Under the pieces are notes generated by a model. That model was not told the origin of the DNA. It saw nothing but the letters and a program-made list of their open reading frames with translations, and did not search any database. 64,000 nucleotides of DNA from Chondrosia reniformis. Taxonomy: Eukaryota; Porifera; Demospongiae; Chondrillida; Chondrillidae. The DNA is taken from NCBI GenBank assembly GCA_947172415.1, contig OX359189.1, positions 7,516,501 through 7,580,500 of the forward strand, given 5' to 3'. Both the position numbers and the translations under genes were made by a program. Below are positions 44,501-59,100 of this stretch, piece by piece. Positions within the stretch are counted from its first letter, which is position 1. The number at the start of each line of letters is the position of its first letter.

Positions 44501-46730
44501 TAAGAAAGAAGAAGGACTGAGTGATAGAAGATCATTAAAATTATTGGCTTAACTCATTTAGGTGGAAAGAAAGAAAGTATTGGATCCAGGTAAATTTGCA
44601 AGGAATCAGCAGTGAGTATAACAACTGTGAAGGACCTGGACTACACTTCTCCAATGGGACTACCAGATTTAGTATATCTACAAGTCCCTACTAATTAATA
44701 ACTCCTAGCTGCCATAGTTGAGTTTGTAGTACATGCAGGTTCTCTGTATCCTATAGAGTAGTTTGCCTTATTATTTGGTTATATACAATCCCTTTGAGCA
44801 AGATTATTAAAGTTTATTAACTTTGACATTAGTTAGTAGGTAAAACTGTTCAAAAAGTTTCTTTTCTGTAGCTACTTAGATAATCTATTCTTCTTGAGTA
44901 TCCATGGTAACTAGATAGAGGAATGACCTGGATTACATTTTGTCTAACCGGTATACCTAATTTAGGGTAATGTTCCTAGTAGCTATGACTACACTCATTT
45001 GGGGGAGTGGTTACAGTGCTGGCCCATATGAGGTGTAAATAAAGCAATCTAAATGTGCTTACATTGTTATCTTGTTTGCTTCTGTATAACCTACCTTTAT
45101 TTATTTTATATAGAAACATCTCCATAGCACAGTTTCCTGGCAATCATTCAATTGGAAATAGAATAATCAGTTGTTAATGTGGCTCTCGCTGGTAGAACAA
45201 ACTTCACACATGCAAGTCAAATGGTATCTTCAGTTAGTCAGCTGATCCCAATTAAGATCAGGCAGTTACTCCAAAGTCATTTATTAATGGATGTACATGA
45301 AGAAACAAACATTAATTGTTGTATATAAAGGTGATGTAATGTGTATACTTTATGCACATGTCCTTTTAACAGGACCTATCTGTGACTGCTATAGGTAGAG
45401 AATTACTTTGTAGATTATCATGAACAATTTTCTGTCCAACTGTTTCACTGTAACAGCACATGACAGTGGTTGATATAATAACATGTTTTGGAAGGATTTG
45501 TGCACTAATTGAATAATAATAAAACTTTTTTGGGATTACAATGTCTTCTTGTTAAAACTTCAGTGAAGCATATTGCATACATCCTGAAAACACCATTTAG
45601 TTATACGTATAGACATGTTGATATTAATATGGGGAAATACAAATAGACTGGAAAAGCTATAGTAGAATATCGCATTCTTGTTTCATTGTCTAACTTCTTA
45701 TAAAAATAAACTTCTTAGTTTCCTATAACAAACATCCCATTGACAGTGTATAAATGCAAAATTGTTATTTTTAAAGTGTGTGTGTGTTAACTGTATGTGC
45801 ATCTATAATTAGACAGTCACATCAGATCCTGAATGAGCTCTTATCTATATTGTGATTTGTCAATATACAATTTAACTGTATCAATGCATGACATATACGG
45901 AAGTTTCTTGGGAAATCATTATTTTGTGATTCTTATATGAAGTACTGTACGTATTAACCAAGCTAGGTTTTTATGACAACCAGGGGGAAGTTCCTGGGAA
46001 TTAGCCTCTCTATTAAGGACAAATATAATCAACTGTTCGTGTACATGCCTGTCACTCAATAAAGTTGACTTCACACATGTGCACTTACAGTAGACAAGCA
46101 GTATCTTCACCTAAATAGTCAACTGACAATTTTCAAATGTATATAGGTACATGTACATTAAAGTTGTGCCTAAAGGTGCTGTTATAATATATGTGTGCTA
46201 CGTATAATATATACACATGTATTATTCAGCTATTAACAGGAACTGTACATGTACGTATATCTGTGACTGCTATGTAGAGAATACTATAATTATGGATTCT
46301 TATATTAAGCATTGAGACTTTTTTCTGTACATACATATATCTGTTTCTGCACGGTAATAGTACATGACAGTGATTGACTCATTAACATGTTTTGGAAGAA
46401 TTTGTGCAGTTTCTCATGATCATAATAGTCATCATATAGTACTGTTTTTCAAGATTATATGTAGACAGTCTTGCAAAAGAACACATTATAATTAACCAAA
46501 TGCAAACAACAGTTTCATGGGTAAGACCACCAGTTAATATTATAGTACAGCTAGTCACAAATATTTGCTTTATAAGTATGTGGTTATTTCTTAAAGCTAT
46601 GAATGTGAGAATGTCAACTGTCATGTAGGCTTATAGTTTTGATAAATAAATATTCTTAGGGATACGTGTGTTAATGTTATACCAGTATTTTACAGCTATT
46701 AGGTTTACGAGTGCATGTGTGCTACGCTAT
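41526..46730. other. gene-poor stretch; nothing firmly coding
   Basis: 42940-43250 and 43340-43800 are unusually GC/CpG-rich for the window (TCGGGAACGGTCCGGCGTAC; TTTCCCGCC E2F-like site on the minus strand at ~43687) and may be a promoter or small gene. Exon-like open pieces on both strands there match no family I know. 45170-45480 and 46010-46400 are a diverged tandem duplication (shared AACATGTTTTGGAAG, CTTCACACATG). 42000-42018 is a (TA)n run. Confidence 0.3.
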
Positions 46731-47121
46731 ACCGTCGTTCGGGAAATTTTCGTTGTTAAAATATTTTCGTGGTTGGCTCAAACCACGAAAATTTATCACA
46801 CGTAACAACGAATAATAACACGTTGTACAATCTACGTATATGTAAACGTAACACAGCTGAGCGCGGCCAAAATGGCTCTACTGCGATACCTGCAGCGCAA
46901 GGACGGTTTACCGGACCCAAAGGGCTCACTTTCGTCCGTAGTACCAGCAGCAACAATCGCTCGTGCGAATCAGGAAGTGCAGGCAGCGTAATCCTCCATT
47001 TTCTCAACGTAATTACGTAACGTGTATAAATTTTCGTGGTAATATATTTTCGTGGTAACCAGACCACGAAAATATTTTAATACGAAAATTTTCGAACACG
47101 AAAATTTCCCGAACTACGGTA
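46731..47121. mobile_element. complete TTCGTGGT-type MITE
   Basis: Left ATACCGTCGTTCGGGAAATT and right AATTTCCCGAACTACGGTAT are inverted. Inside the ends, copies of TTTTCGTGG and CCACGAAAAT make a second hairpin layer. The centre (~46850-46990) is GC-richer and non-coding. The fragment before the ankyrin/death gene (3935) belongs to the same family. Confidence 0.75.
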
Positions 47122-47493
47122 TTTGGTGAATCAGTGCAGTGATCTCTGCAGAATTACCTGGACCACCTTGAAGTAGTTGTTTTGGATTAACTCTATACAC
47201 CTATATACTTGTAGGCCCCATATTTGGGAGCTGTATTCAATGATGCTCATAATTAGGGATTTGTAAAAATGAAAAAAAAACAGGATATGAAAATTTCCTG
47301 AAGCCCTAGTTCTATCTCTCTAAGGTCACTGTCTTGTTTCGGTACTTTTTCTCTTAATTCATTGAAGAGAAAAAGTACTGAAACAAGACAACCAACCATT
47401 CAACCAACTACATTCAAGTCACCTGACTTGAATGTGTTGGTTGAGTGAATTATAATATATAGTTAATAATTATCTGTAAATAATACTTCTTAG

Positions 47494-47752
47494 CTCTTCC
47501 AACTGTTCCAAGACAACTGATGGTAGTCAATGGTCCATTCCGTGTCACTCTTAGTTGGGAGGTACCATCTGATGATGGAGGAACTAGTCAACCTCTCTCC
47601 TACACTGTCAGAGTGATAAATGACACTGTCAACCTGTCCTTCAACTCATTTAACCTTAACTATGGATAATGGAGTATGGTGTAATGGTAATATATAGCTG
47701 CGAATGAATATGGAGTGAGTCCTCCAGCAGCCAGTACCTTTACTACACCTTC
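47494..47752 (+). pseudogene. fibronectin type III domain remnant
   Basis: After a possible acceptor (CTTCTTAG): VPRQLMVVNG, VTLSWEVPSDDGG, YTVRVIND, then a stop near 47666; the final FN3 strand ANEYGVSPPAAS continues in another frame at 47697-47752. Pro, Trp and Tyr positions fit FN3. No neighbouring exon could be joined, so it is a stray or broken exon. Confidence 0.6.
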
Positions 47753-50700
47753 CATCAGAAATGTTTCTTTAATTAATAAAGATATTAGAAAAGTACGTAG
47801 GTACGTATATGTACATTTTCTTGAACCTTTCCCTTCATGGGATCACAATTATATCTCTCATGAAAAATCTATTATACATATGAACCGTACACATATTAAT
47901 GTTTATATAGTATATATTTAAATGTATAATATATATATGAGACACTTTTTATATACGTATATATATAATAAGCATTAATTTGATTATTACATAGTTCATT
48001 TGAAGCATGACATGCACTTTATAGGCATTTTGATATACTTGGACTGGCTTAGATAGAAGTTTATATAATATATAATATTCATATCATCTAAAATTAGCAA
48101 TGAGTGAACTTGTTCATGCATGTTTAATACACTGATTTAATAATAGTCAATAATTGATCTGTCTATATATTATGACTTGCACTTTTGGCATTGTGTTCAT
48201 ATAAATATGATTATTTTAGTGAACTCTGTATACTCTATTTATCTCAATTTATTAATTAGTGCTCTTGTTTATGCTTAATGAGGTTAGGGTTAATTATATA
48301 TAATATGAATATATAGCTCTGTCTATATATCAGGTGATGTACTTAAACTCAATACTGGACAATTAACTAAATTATTGAACATCTATTGTGTAGGTGGTGA
48401 ATTGAAACATATAAACTGATTTTAAACTATAAACATTAAATTGTGTGAATTCTGATGTATTTCCACTGACATAATTCAATTGCAGACGTGTTAAACCACC
48501 ACTGAATTCTTTCCAATGTAGCAAATTGTTCTGCTACACTGAGGAAAACCCTGACATCATGTTAACACTTAACCTTTCTATAGGAATTACGTACAAGAGA
48601 TTTAATTGTATATATTTTCAATCCCACTGCATTGATGCATGTAAAACATGTATATGACATGTACATGCTTGTGATGCACTTTATGAGTTGCAATTGATAA
48701 AATTGTGCACATAGAAATAATAGTCTTAATAGTGTAATAACGTATGCTACAAAAGCATTACACTTTTTGTGTATATATATAGTAAACTGAAAGTACATCC
48801 AAAATTATTTCACCATGAACTATTTGTTCAATGCCAATTCGTACAATATATATACATACAGTAAATGTGGTGACATATCTTTAATTTGCAGACACTAGAT
48901 ATAGCTATATATATATATAGCTGCAAAAATAGATAGGATTGTGTGAGAAATGAATTACATGGATATGCACACTTTTTAGCTTTATTCTAACTCGATCCAG
49001 TGCTGTAATAAGCCACAAGCTTAAGTTGAGATGAGGAGGGAGGATTATATAGAGAGATAATATGATGGAGAATGATGGTATATATATATATACCTCTTTA
49101 AACAGAGTAATGAATGGACAAGTTGCATGTAGGAAAGAGACCCAGAGGGAGGCACAGATCTATATATAGAATTGAAGAGATGCATGGAGTGATGTATGTA
49201 TATAGTCAGGATTGCTATGTACAGTATATATATTCTTTAAAGTATATATATACTGAATATATATAAACGTTAACTGTATATATGTATTACTTTTAAATTA
49301 TCATTGTATTGATTTTAAAGTATCAGTTTTTAGATACTGAAATGCATCTCATATACGTATATTATGTGTGTATATATATAATGAACTGTATATATATATA
49401 GTACAATATATTGATAATGCATATATATATTAATTAGGTTATATAAGTGCATGGTAACCATATGAGGTGATGGATGGCTTTTCTTTAGAGTGTACATGTG
49501 GAAGCCTTTTATAAGTAGTTGAAAGTGAAAGGTATTTTAAACCGGTGCATGGTGCATTTGTGTAATCGGCATGAGGATTGCACGTCATGATCAGCACACA
49601 GGTCTTCAGATGCACTCATAGAAGATCGTTGGTGTCACATATATATTGTCACATGTTGTAAGAACAAGCTGTTTGGGGAATGTTCATTAATTGATTGATT
49701 GATTGATTGATTGATCATGATTGAATGAGTGATTGATAATTTATTAAAGTCTGAAAATTGTTTTGCTTGGTAAAAATAATTTGTGGTTATGCAACTAGTT
49801 CAATAAATTTGGTGAAAACAAGATAGTAACTATTGTATATGGTGTTATCAATAAGTGTTGGTTAATGATGTAAAATTGCAGTTATATTATCTATTTACAA
49901 TCAGCAAAAATTGTTTATTATATGATCAATAGCTCCAAAATATTTGTGGTAATTATATGGGAGATGATGAAATGTGACTTCAGATATGCCAGCTGTCTAG
50001 CTGAAAATTCTATTATGTTTCCCCGATATACTTAAATAATATCCTTCACATAAAGTGCAATATAATGATAACATTACTTTGTGTCTATCTTATCAAAGTT
50101 TAGTTTACTGAAATCACCTCAAATAGTTTACAATTAACTTATGGCTATAATTTCCCATTGTATTATTATCAAATATACCTATGGCTTACAGGCAATTGTG
50201 GGAGATCTAGACTTAATTATATCACTCTAAAAATCTCTGAGTGGCTAGGTATGATCATATAACTAGATAAACTTGGGAACTTCACTAGCCCGGAATTGAA
50301 AGAAAGATGTCACTGGGTTGGGTAGAAATATCTGCATGGTGATTGTTTTTGACAAGTGACATCTGTATTACGTTCCAATTGAGGTTATATAAGTTCCCAA
50401 TACAATATTCAAACAAATTACCAGTTATATCTACATCTCCGTACCTGTCATAAAAAGTTTAGGACAGGCAATGATTCTTGCAATTTTGGTATAGTGTATA
50501 GGTCATAGCATTTCAAACTTATAATAGGCTATAGGTATAGTTAATTCGATTATGTACACTTGGAACCCATACGTATACATTAAGTATATTGATAAAAAGG
50601 ATTCTCTATAATTAAAATAGGTATAGGTGATTTTGGCCCATGTATATATGCATATTGCATCATTGTTTTAATATATGATCATGAAACCACGTAACATTAA

Positions 50701-52300
50701 GTCACAGGAAGTAGGGAAAAAGAAAATCATTACATCGTTCACATATCATACCAAAATAATCCCTTAAATTCTAATATTATAACTTATAGTCTAAGAGAAA
50801 ATGATTTCATGAATATGCATGTTAGCAAGCAATTTTGGAAAAAATACTATATGCACTACATTCCTATGCATATTATATTTAAGATATAATGTGTTATACG
50901 TATAAGCTCGAATTTCAATTGACACTTATTGCAAACAATTTATTTTTATACTAGAAAACACTAATTCAATAAAGTAGGCTATACGAATGAATATAAATAT
51001 CAATTATTCTATATAGCTACGTATATTACTATATGGTAGGATGTAACTTGCACTGAATATAGTAGCTTATAAGGAGGAGGTTGTTGATGAATTCTCAAAT
51101 AAAATTTTAATAGAAATCAGTAATTCAGCAATATCATATGAATACTGAATTACTGTATGATTTTCTATTAAAATTTATTTGAGAATTCATTAACAAGCTC
51201 CTCATTAGCTGTTATATACAGTGCAAGTTACATCCTATCATAGTAATATATATGAATGCCTAATTATAATATAATAAAAGGAATTCATTTGCAATTGGGT
51301 TATGGGACTATAGGTAAAAATGAACTTTTTATATACCAATTCTTTAAAATACAGATTCTGAATTTACATATACCAATCGGTACATATTCTACCAACATCT
51401 ATTTAAATTATTATTACAGCTGATGAAGACCTTAGGGTCGAAAAGTTCAATTGTATATAAGCTCATTAGTAGCTCAATAATCATCAACTAATTGCAACAA
51501 CTATTTCATATCATTTCATATACCAATTGTTACACCATTCCTCAAGAGTATGCATATATATATGTATATATGTATAGCAACAGTTACTACAAATCATATA
51601 TAATTATTTTGCATAAAATGGCAGGAGGCAAAAGTATACAATATCTATACATGTTCCCAAGACAACGCGTTAACTTCTATCCCTTAATATTTCCCTTATC
51701 AGAATCATATAATGTAATTAAATGGAGTCCATGCATGCACACTTTTATTGTAACCTATTGGCTAATTACACCAATAACAGACAGAAATGCTTGATAAGAA
51801 AATTTGCTTTCTCTATATATAGCTATCAATGGAGTTATATAATTACTGCTTTGGATTATGCTGACTGTCCGTTAATGGAATGTTACTATTAGCTTTCTGA
51901 CATATATTTATTGATAAATGTATAATGTTTGAATTCCTCTCATAATTTCTTCACATGATTGAGCTAGGATTTAAACAATCCATAAATTAGAATCACATGA
52001 TACAGTAGTTAGATTAAGCATAAATGACTACATGGACTATAGCTATATAGGTTGTCACCACTCAATTAATAGTTTAGATTTACAGTATAATAGAAGCAGT
52101 GATTAAAGTAAAAGTTCATAGTTGATTCCTTTATATGTATGAATAAAAATTAATTGGAGAAAAGACAGAAGATAAAGGTGTAGCTTGGAAGATGGAGAGA
52201 AAAGCGAATGAGGCGCATTTGAAATTCCAAGAAATCTAAACTTATATTATACAATACATGTGCATGTGGCTGATTTTATTTACACAATTCAACAAATCTG
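47753..52300. other. AT-rich gene desert with small repeats
   Basis: No conserved coding frame found. 49690-49715 is a (GATT)n microsatellite and there are many TATATA runs. 51025-51248 is a foldback element (TAGGATGTAACTTGCACTG and its inverse, ~100-bp arms). 51415-51460 holds an isolated hammerhead-like core on the plus strand: CTGATGA-A-GACC-TTAG-GGTC-GAAA. Confidence 0.4.
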
Positions 52301-52395
52301 TAGTAGTAGTAGTATATTTATTGACTCATATATATGGGCCCCAACTTGGCCTTGTGATTTTTGCATGTGTGTCACTTTAATAAATATATATGTAT
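52301..52395 (-). mobile_element. LINE 3' tail
   Basis: On the minus strand: CACAAGGCCAAGTTGGGGCC, then AATAAATATACTACTACTAC, a 3' end followed by a (TAC)n tail. No coding part remains. Confidence 0.4.
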
Positions 52396-52565
52396 ATTAT
52401 TATTACAATTAGAATAAAAAGTAGTTTTTAATATACATGGTTATAATAATATATAAATAATTACTAAGTTCAAAATTAATGATTATAAAGAATTGAAAAT
52501 CTGGCTGAGGCAGACAGTATATAATGTCCCAGTAAAACTGCTAGCTTGAGCTAGTAGATCATTGT

Positions 52566-52913
52566 CTACTGGCATCGCTTGCATTGACATACAGGTTTCA
52601 GCAAGGTTTCATTTTCACGGTAGGTATCGTTTCCACATTTAATGGTTTTAGGTACGGTTATTTCAGTTAACTTTATGATTTCGCAGCATTGACAATCCAA
52701 ATTATACTTTATGTCACGTCCATCAAGCTTTACTTTGCTTTCGCTTCTACAATAACCTGCACAAAAAAGAATCATGGACTCCTGTATGCACTCTCTTCCG
52801 TTATAAATTATCTCTGTTCTATTCGTTCTCGCTTTAAAAGAACACGTAGCTCCTGCTGATGAACATAAACAGCACAGCAGCAAAAGAGATAACGCTATTC
52901 TTCTGGTGGACAT
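52566..52913 (-). CDS. small secreted cystine-knot protein, glycoprotein-hormone-alpha-like
   Basis: Intronless, 115 aa. Signal peptide at residues 1-22 (SLLLLCCLCSSAGA). The mature part has 11 Cys in the order of C-terminal cystine-knot proteins: CIQ, FCAGYCRSES, DCQCCEI, TVPKTIKC, CQCKRC. The C-x-G-x-C in strand 2, the internal CC and the closing CxCxxC match glycoprotein hormone alpha / bursicon / DAN-type knots. Sequons NRT, NDT and NET suggest glycosylation. Likely an extracellular ligand or inhibitor. Its stop is ~620 bp beyond the 3' end of INTS10, same strand. Which knot subfamily is uncertain. Confidence 0.7.
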   Translation of the reverse strand: MSTRRIALSLLLLCCLCSSAGATCSFKARTNRTEIIYNGRECIQESMILFCAGYCRSESKVKLDGRDIKYNLDCQCCEIIKLTEITVPKTIKCGNDTYRENETLLKPVCQCKRCQ

Positions 52914-53188
52914 TATTGAGTGGAATGCTCTGGAGCTGTCGATACTTTAAGAGACACTAAGTGCTTTTTCTACCTATATTACAGGCAACGTCTTTTATAG
53001 AAAATCACATTTCCGGTTTGATTGATTATATGGCTTCGTCGACGTAGTCAGGAAGTTTGGTAGACAATAGTGTCGCTGTTCGATGTCCATAAATAAAGGT
53101 TAAAATTTTCAGTATAAAATTCCATTAGGTTAAATGTAAATATGCCACACATTTTTCTTTCATGAAAACAATGGTCATTTATAATTTG

Positions 53189-56100
53189 CTAATTATCAGG
53201 AATAAAACACAACATCTCAGTCTGTAAGAAGTTTGATATAGCAACTTCCACTGGTTCTTTCCACTTCTTTATTTGTCTCTGAATTGTTATCATTAATTCA
53301 TCATGTTTTTCCTTGTTTACGCCCCTCGTTACAGTCTTTCTCCTCTGGGTTTCACTCTCAACCTCTGGGATCACAATCACTTTATCAACACTCTCCGAGT
53401 GAACCAAACCAGCTATTTCTTCCAAAATCTGCACCTCTAATTATTTACATCAAGGACGTAAACAGAGAATGTTAAAATATTAAACCTGGTACTTATTATA
53501 CTTTCAATAGCAAAACCTTCTAATATATATATCATAGCTACAATATGTACATATACAATTCCTATGTCTATTTTCACAGTCCCAGCCAATATTACAGAAT
53601 TCTTCTAACGAACTTCTAGAATGAGAACTTAGATGGTACAGAGTGTGTATGGTTTCTGATATTCATAATATAGTGCACACATATGAGGCTTTGCGGCATA
53701 TTAACGTAATTGATAATATAATAGGATCCAATTTATCCGGCCACATTAGAAGGTTGACTTGATTATCAATATATAAAAATGAAGTACTTAGTGTAAATTT
53801 TGGGATTGATAATATAATAGGATCCAATTTATCCGGCCACATTAGAAAGTTGACTTGATTATTAATATATAAAAACGAAGTACTTAGTGTAAATTTTGGG
53901 ATTGATAATATAATAGGATCCAATTTATCAAGCCACATTAGAAAGTTGACTTGATTATTAATATATAAAAACGAAGTACTTAGTGAAAATTTTGGGATTT
54001 GGTTGCAGTGGCAACTTTAGTAACAAATGATGAATGTGTTTTATGTATATAAGTAAAGTACACATTCAAAAGACACTAACATCCATGTACAATACATGCA
54101 TAATATATACGTAAGTATCATCATAAAAGGATAAAGAAGACATGATCACTGATTAAGGTGGAATTTCCAGAAAAAGATGCTTAGTTACAAAAGGAACAAC
54201 AGATAACATGAAACTACATCCTCACCTCGATATAGGCCTTTCCAAAGTAATACGTCTAGAAACACAGTCTATTGTATTTATGTATTCCTTAGCTTCATAT
54301 GCATGTCAAACAATGTCTATATACGGTAAAATGATATTCATAGAAGTAACCCGTAGAGCTAAACCCAATGCAATAGAAAGGGTGGATAGGTCCCAAAGGA
54401 TACGTGTAATGTACTTTAGAAGAGGTGGATAGATGAAGCTGCCCTCTTTGATTTTAGCTTGAAAGAGCCTCCTAATGTAGGTTTCTTCTTTAAGTAGGTC
54501 CAACTGCAGTAGAATGATGAGCTGTCCCACAGCTGTATCATTTTGTGGGTTTTGGGTATGAAAGTCCTTCAGCGCCCTGACTGCATATCTCCCTATGAAT
54601 CTGATTATATGAACTGGTTGGCATGGCAACAAGATCAAGTGATGCGCTGTGTAAAGAATCATTTAACTTGTAAAATACTATATTTATGTATTTACATTAT
54701 TAATTTTATTCCACTCCGCCCCCTCAACAAGGTAAACATGCATAATCAATATATACATGTATTGTAGTTTAATCTTAATACATCCCATATAAGGAAGTGT
54801 GGATGTGTGGTCATGAAGTACTCGTACCATGTTTACTCTTGGCTCCACTAATGCTAGCTTTTCTTCCACCACTGGTTCCTAATAAGGACATTAAGTCTTC
54901 TGGAAAAATGGCCACCAGTTCCTTTATGAGATTGGCCGCTTTTGCAAGGTCCTTGGTAACCAGGCAACAGCTCAACAATTGAATCATCACTTGAACTAGC
55001 CACTCATCATACTATATTTAAGTATAATTAGGTGAATCAGGTTATCATGGGTCATCAATAAAACTGTTTTAATATTCCAAAATCAGAACAATAAGAAATG
55101 TGTGTATCTCACTGTGCTACGTATTTACTATGTAAATGTAAATAGTGCTGCTAAACCATCCTTACACTTTCCTGCCTCTGGGCACTTGTTCAAGGATGGT
55201 CTAGCAAGCCAGACTAGTCCTTAAACGTACAATACATTAGTGTAAGTGGTCACCCTACAAATGTTTCCTTATCAGCTGGTAAAGAAGGCCAAACTGTGGC
55301 TGACCACAATATATAGAATCATTTGTCAGACATTTTGACTAAAAAGATAAAACAACCAAGTTCATACAATAGAAATGAATTCTGTACCTTATTCTTCTTT
55401 TCCACATCTGGCAGGTCATTACTGTTTGTATCTTTTCCGTAATCTTCCTTCCATTTTTGTAACCTTTCAATAATAGTGAAATATTCTCTGTTGTACAGAG
55501 CCATATCTATCTCAAAACTCTTCAACCACAACCATTCTTCTGTACCCCAAACTTTACTCAGACGATTAAATTCTACAGGAATCAATGAAGCCTTCTTTAA
55601 CTGCTTGGAATGGCTTGTGTACATACACTATATATTGGAAAGGCTTAGTTCAAATTGCATAGATCCTCATCAGTAATATTACTGATAAAGATCTACCGGT
55701 TGAAACACCACATCATTTAATTTGTCGCTGATTGCCGTATAAGTCATAAGGGTTCTCTGTACATACTAATATGACATCAAAAGGTATATTCCCTCAAGTA
55801 TCACCTCCCAACACATTGCACTCCTCAGGAGAGCTTAAAGGATAAGGCAAATGTAATGCCATACAAGTATTTCACACTCTGGCTCTGTGGGATGGTGTAT
55901 TAGATTAGGGATTAGGCTAGCCCATATATCATTATGACATCATAGTTAGAGATCCAATAATAACATTCGAGGTTACTGTTTGGCCTAACTTCCAGGGTCA
56001 CTATATGACAGTGGACTTCCAAGAAACAGCTGTCTGACCCAATAAACTTTTGGAATGAGGAATACAGTGCCTCAAAGGTTATTTTAGCAATCTTTTTTCT

Positions 56101-59100
56101 TTTTTATGATGCTCTGTTATATTCATATATAACTGCTATTACATCATAGCCTTTGCACTTGCTCAATACAATTAACTCTCTCTTCACTGATACCATATGC
56201 ACAAAGTTACCATCTCTGTAAGTAATGTCCGAGTTTAGGAAATTCTTGCAATTCAGTGCTATCTTGAAGCATTCTATTGCATATTGATCCACTTGAATAT
56301 TTCCTATATGAACATAGACAGAATAGTATTTCCTTAGTATACATATGTACCATATTGCTGATGAAGACCTCCGGGTCAAAACGTCTTAAAATAGTAAATC
56401 CATGTTGCTGATGCTCATCTTCCCCAGGGTCGAAACGTTTGATCAAGAAACGAAACAGAACTGCGTTTCTAAACATTCAAAAAGTTGAAGGATGTACCAT
56501 CCCAAAGATAAGTTCGACATAGTTAGAAGGAATCCTTATTCTATTATTGCTGGTGCTCAATAAGGCTTTATTCTCATTACGCATCATGTATACAGTACAT
56601 GTAGTAAAATTAACATATCCATTGCTGCCTTTTCTTACCAGTATGAAAATCCAGTATCACTTCATTGTCCACTTTTCTTTTCTTTGCAACTGGTTCATCT
56701 TTTGATTGTGAAAGGGAGGGCCCTTGGGTTTGGCCACTCCCACTTTCTCCTACTGCCACGCCTTCAGTAGGTGTAGTGGTAGTAAACTGTGTTCCAGTAC
56801 TACAGTCTTCCACAAGAACCCAGCAAGTGTTGTCACTAACATCACCTCCCTCTGGAGCTCCCTCACCTAAAAGGGTCAAAGTGACAATCTAACCACATTT
56901 AATCATCATTAATCATTATTAATCATTATTAAAAGGTAAAAGAAGCAATTGCTGGGAATCAAAACCAGGACAACTGGTTATGACCACCAGTGCTCTACCA
57001 CCGAGTAACAAGTGTTACAGCAATGCTTCCCCCTACATATACATATATATTTATATTATTATAAGGGATTACCTTATTAGGTAAGGTATTCTCTGTATAC
57101 ATATACATAGCTGATAACCTATGAAGGGTGGAATTCCCAGAAACAGCTGTCTGGCCCAGTGGAGTAATCCTCATCCAAAGCTCTCACTAGGTTTAGTTCC
57201 CTATAGGCCTTTTACTCTAGATTAGATGTAGCTTGTAAGAAAAATGGTGTGCTAATTACGCATACATTACTTGTGCTTGTATTCATTTGAAGGGACTTAC
57301 CCAGCTGTTGCTTTGAATAATACAGTCCCTTTATTGTACTGTAGTATTCCCATGCCATTTGAAAGTATAGTAAAACTGCCACATAGAAAGGACCGATTGC
57401 TATGTCTGAGCCCCGGGGGAGTTTCTCTAAAAATCCCCATCTTTGTTTGGGCGTTGATTTTGGTCCAATCACTTTGCTCCTAGAGATTTCTCTCCAGCCA
57501 CATTTTCCAGCTATTGTATACATGAGCTCATTGATGGCATCCCAACCAGTTCGCCCATCAAACAAAACTGGAGCTGTAAGGAGAGATACCTACTGTACAA
57601 GGAAATCACAATACAGAGAATATCTTACCTTATATGGTAATCCCCTATAATAATATAAACATATATATTCCCACTGTCCTACATACATACTTAACATTCT
57701 ATGAGCCTCTGAAATTCTAAACCTTAACTGTTGGAAAACATTATATATATGGAATTGAATGTGTGTGTCTAAAGAATGCAAATACACAATCTTTAGAGGT
57801 GCATTGATTTGACACCTCAGTAATACCATATCCTAGTCTGTCACCTCCATCTACGGTATGCATATCTACAAGATACCACTGATTTACCTAACGAGTGTAT
57901 TTAATTCTCTACCTCAACAATTCTACCACCTCCCCACCTCACAACCTCCATCTCCCCACCTCACAACCTCCAACCTCCACCTCACAACCTCCAACCTCCA
58001 CCTCCCCACCTCCCCACCTCACAACCTCCATCTCCCCACCTCACAACCTCTGCCACAGCACTTACTCCTATCTCCTTGTAGGGCCGATCCAGCAATGGCT
58101 GCCGTGTAGTAATTGCCAGTGATCTCAAGCCACTGGCAAAAGTACCCCATCTTGAGGAGGACCTGATGAGGTTCGGGTCTGGCAGCAAATCCTTCTGCCA
58201 ACACATCTCTTGATCCTGTCACAAGGGGGATCACATCCACCACGAGCAGCTTGTGAAGAGGCGTGCACTCCATGGGAGAGGGAGGAGATTCATAAAAACT
58301 TTTACACAGCGTTTCCAAGGCATCAAGCTAAAGAGAAAAGAGATAGAGAAATTAACATTCCTCGTCCTACATTATACTCTGTTTATATAATACACTATAC
58401 ACATACAAGTATAACTACGTATATGCAAACTATATCATGCCAGGAAAGAGAATTCCATTATGCCAAATGGAAAGTCTCAGACAAATAGATGCGTCTATCA
58501 TGATCAAGAGCAATACATCTAATTAGTAAAATGAACTCTAGCTTAATCATATTCATAGACAAGGAACAGAATTTAGACAGAAAATCAACTCTTACGCCTA
58601 TCTTTGGGGCAGTGTGAGGAAACCGTTTGATAATTTCCACCATGGCTTTAGACTTTTTGTAGCTGTCTTTAAACTTGGCAGCACATTGTTGGAGAACCAT
58701 TTTCTGAACCTCCGGAGAGAAATTCTGAAATATATCCATTTTAATCTTCTCCTCGCTACCAATATCTTCAACCAATCCACACACACAGGAAGTCATGTCC
58801 AGGATATATGCATCCAACTTTGGGTGATCCGTAAACTTAGTGCATCTGAGAAGTGAAACAAAATAACGCTGTAAAAGTGACTCATTAACAGACCTTGCAG
58901 CATAAAATCAGGAGGATTAACAGAGAAATTCTTTTTCTCGGATCCAGGGGAAATCACATAAATTATTGGTCTGGTGTTCTTGTAGGAGCAGTGCTACATC
59001 CTCACATGGGATATGCATGATGATGAGGTGTGATGGTGTAGTGTGATGGTGAGGTATGACGGTGAGGTATGATGATGAGGTATGATGGTGAGGAATGACG

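Noticed and set aside
53663-53938. 91-aa minus-strand frame over the 96-bp repeats
   Set aside because: Open only because the unit is a multiple of three; no domain, and it lies inside an INTS10 intron.
56895-57022. A functional tRNA gene
   Set aside because: A- and B-box-like sequences are present but the anticodon loop lacks U33 and the B box is altered; an AT-rich tail suggests a SINE.
57858-58122. Plus-strand frames rich in TSQPPTSTSPP
   Set aside because: They are translations of the CACAACCTCC minisatellite beside INTS10 exon 4.
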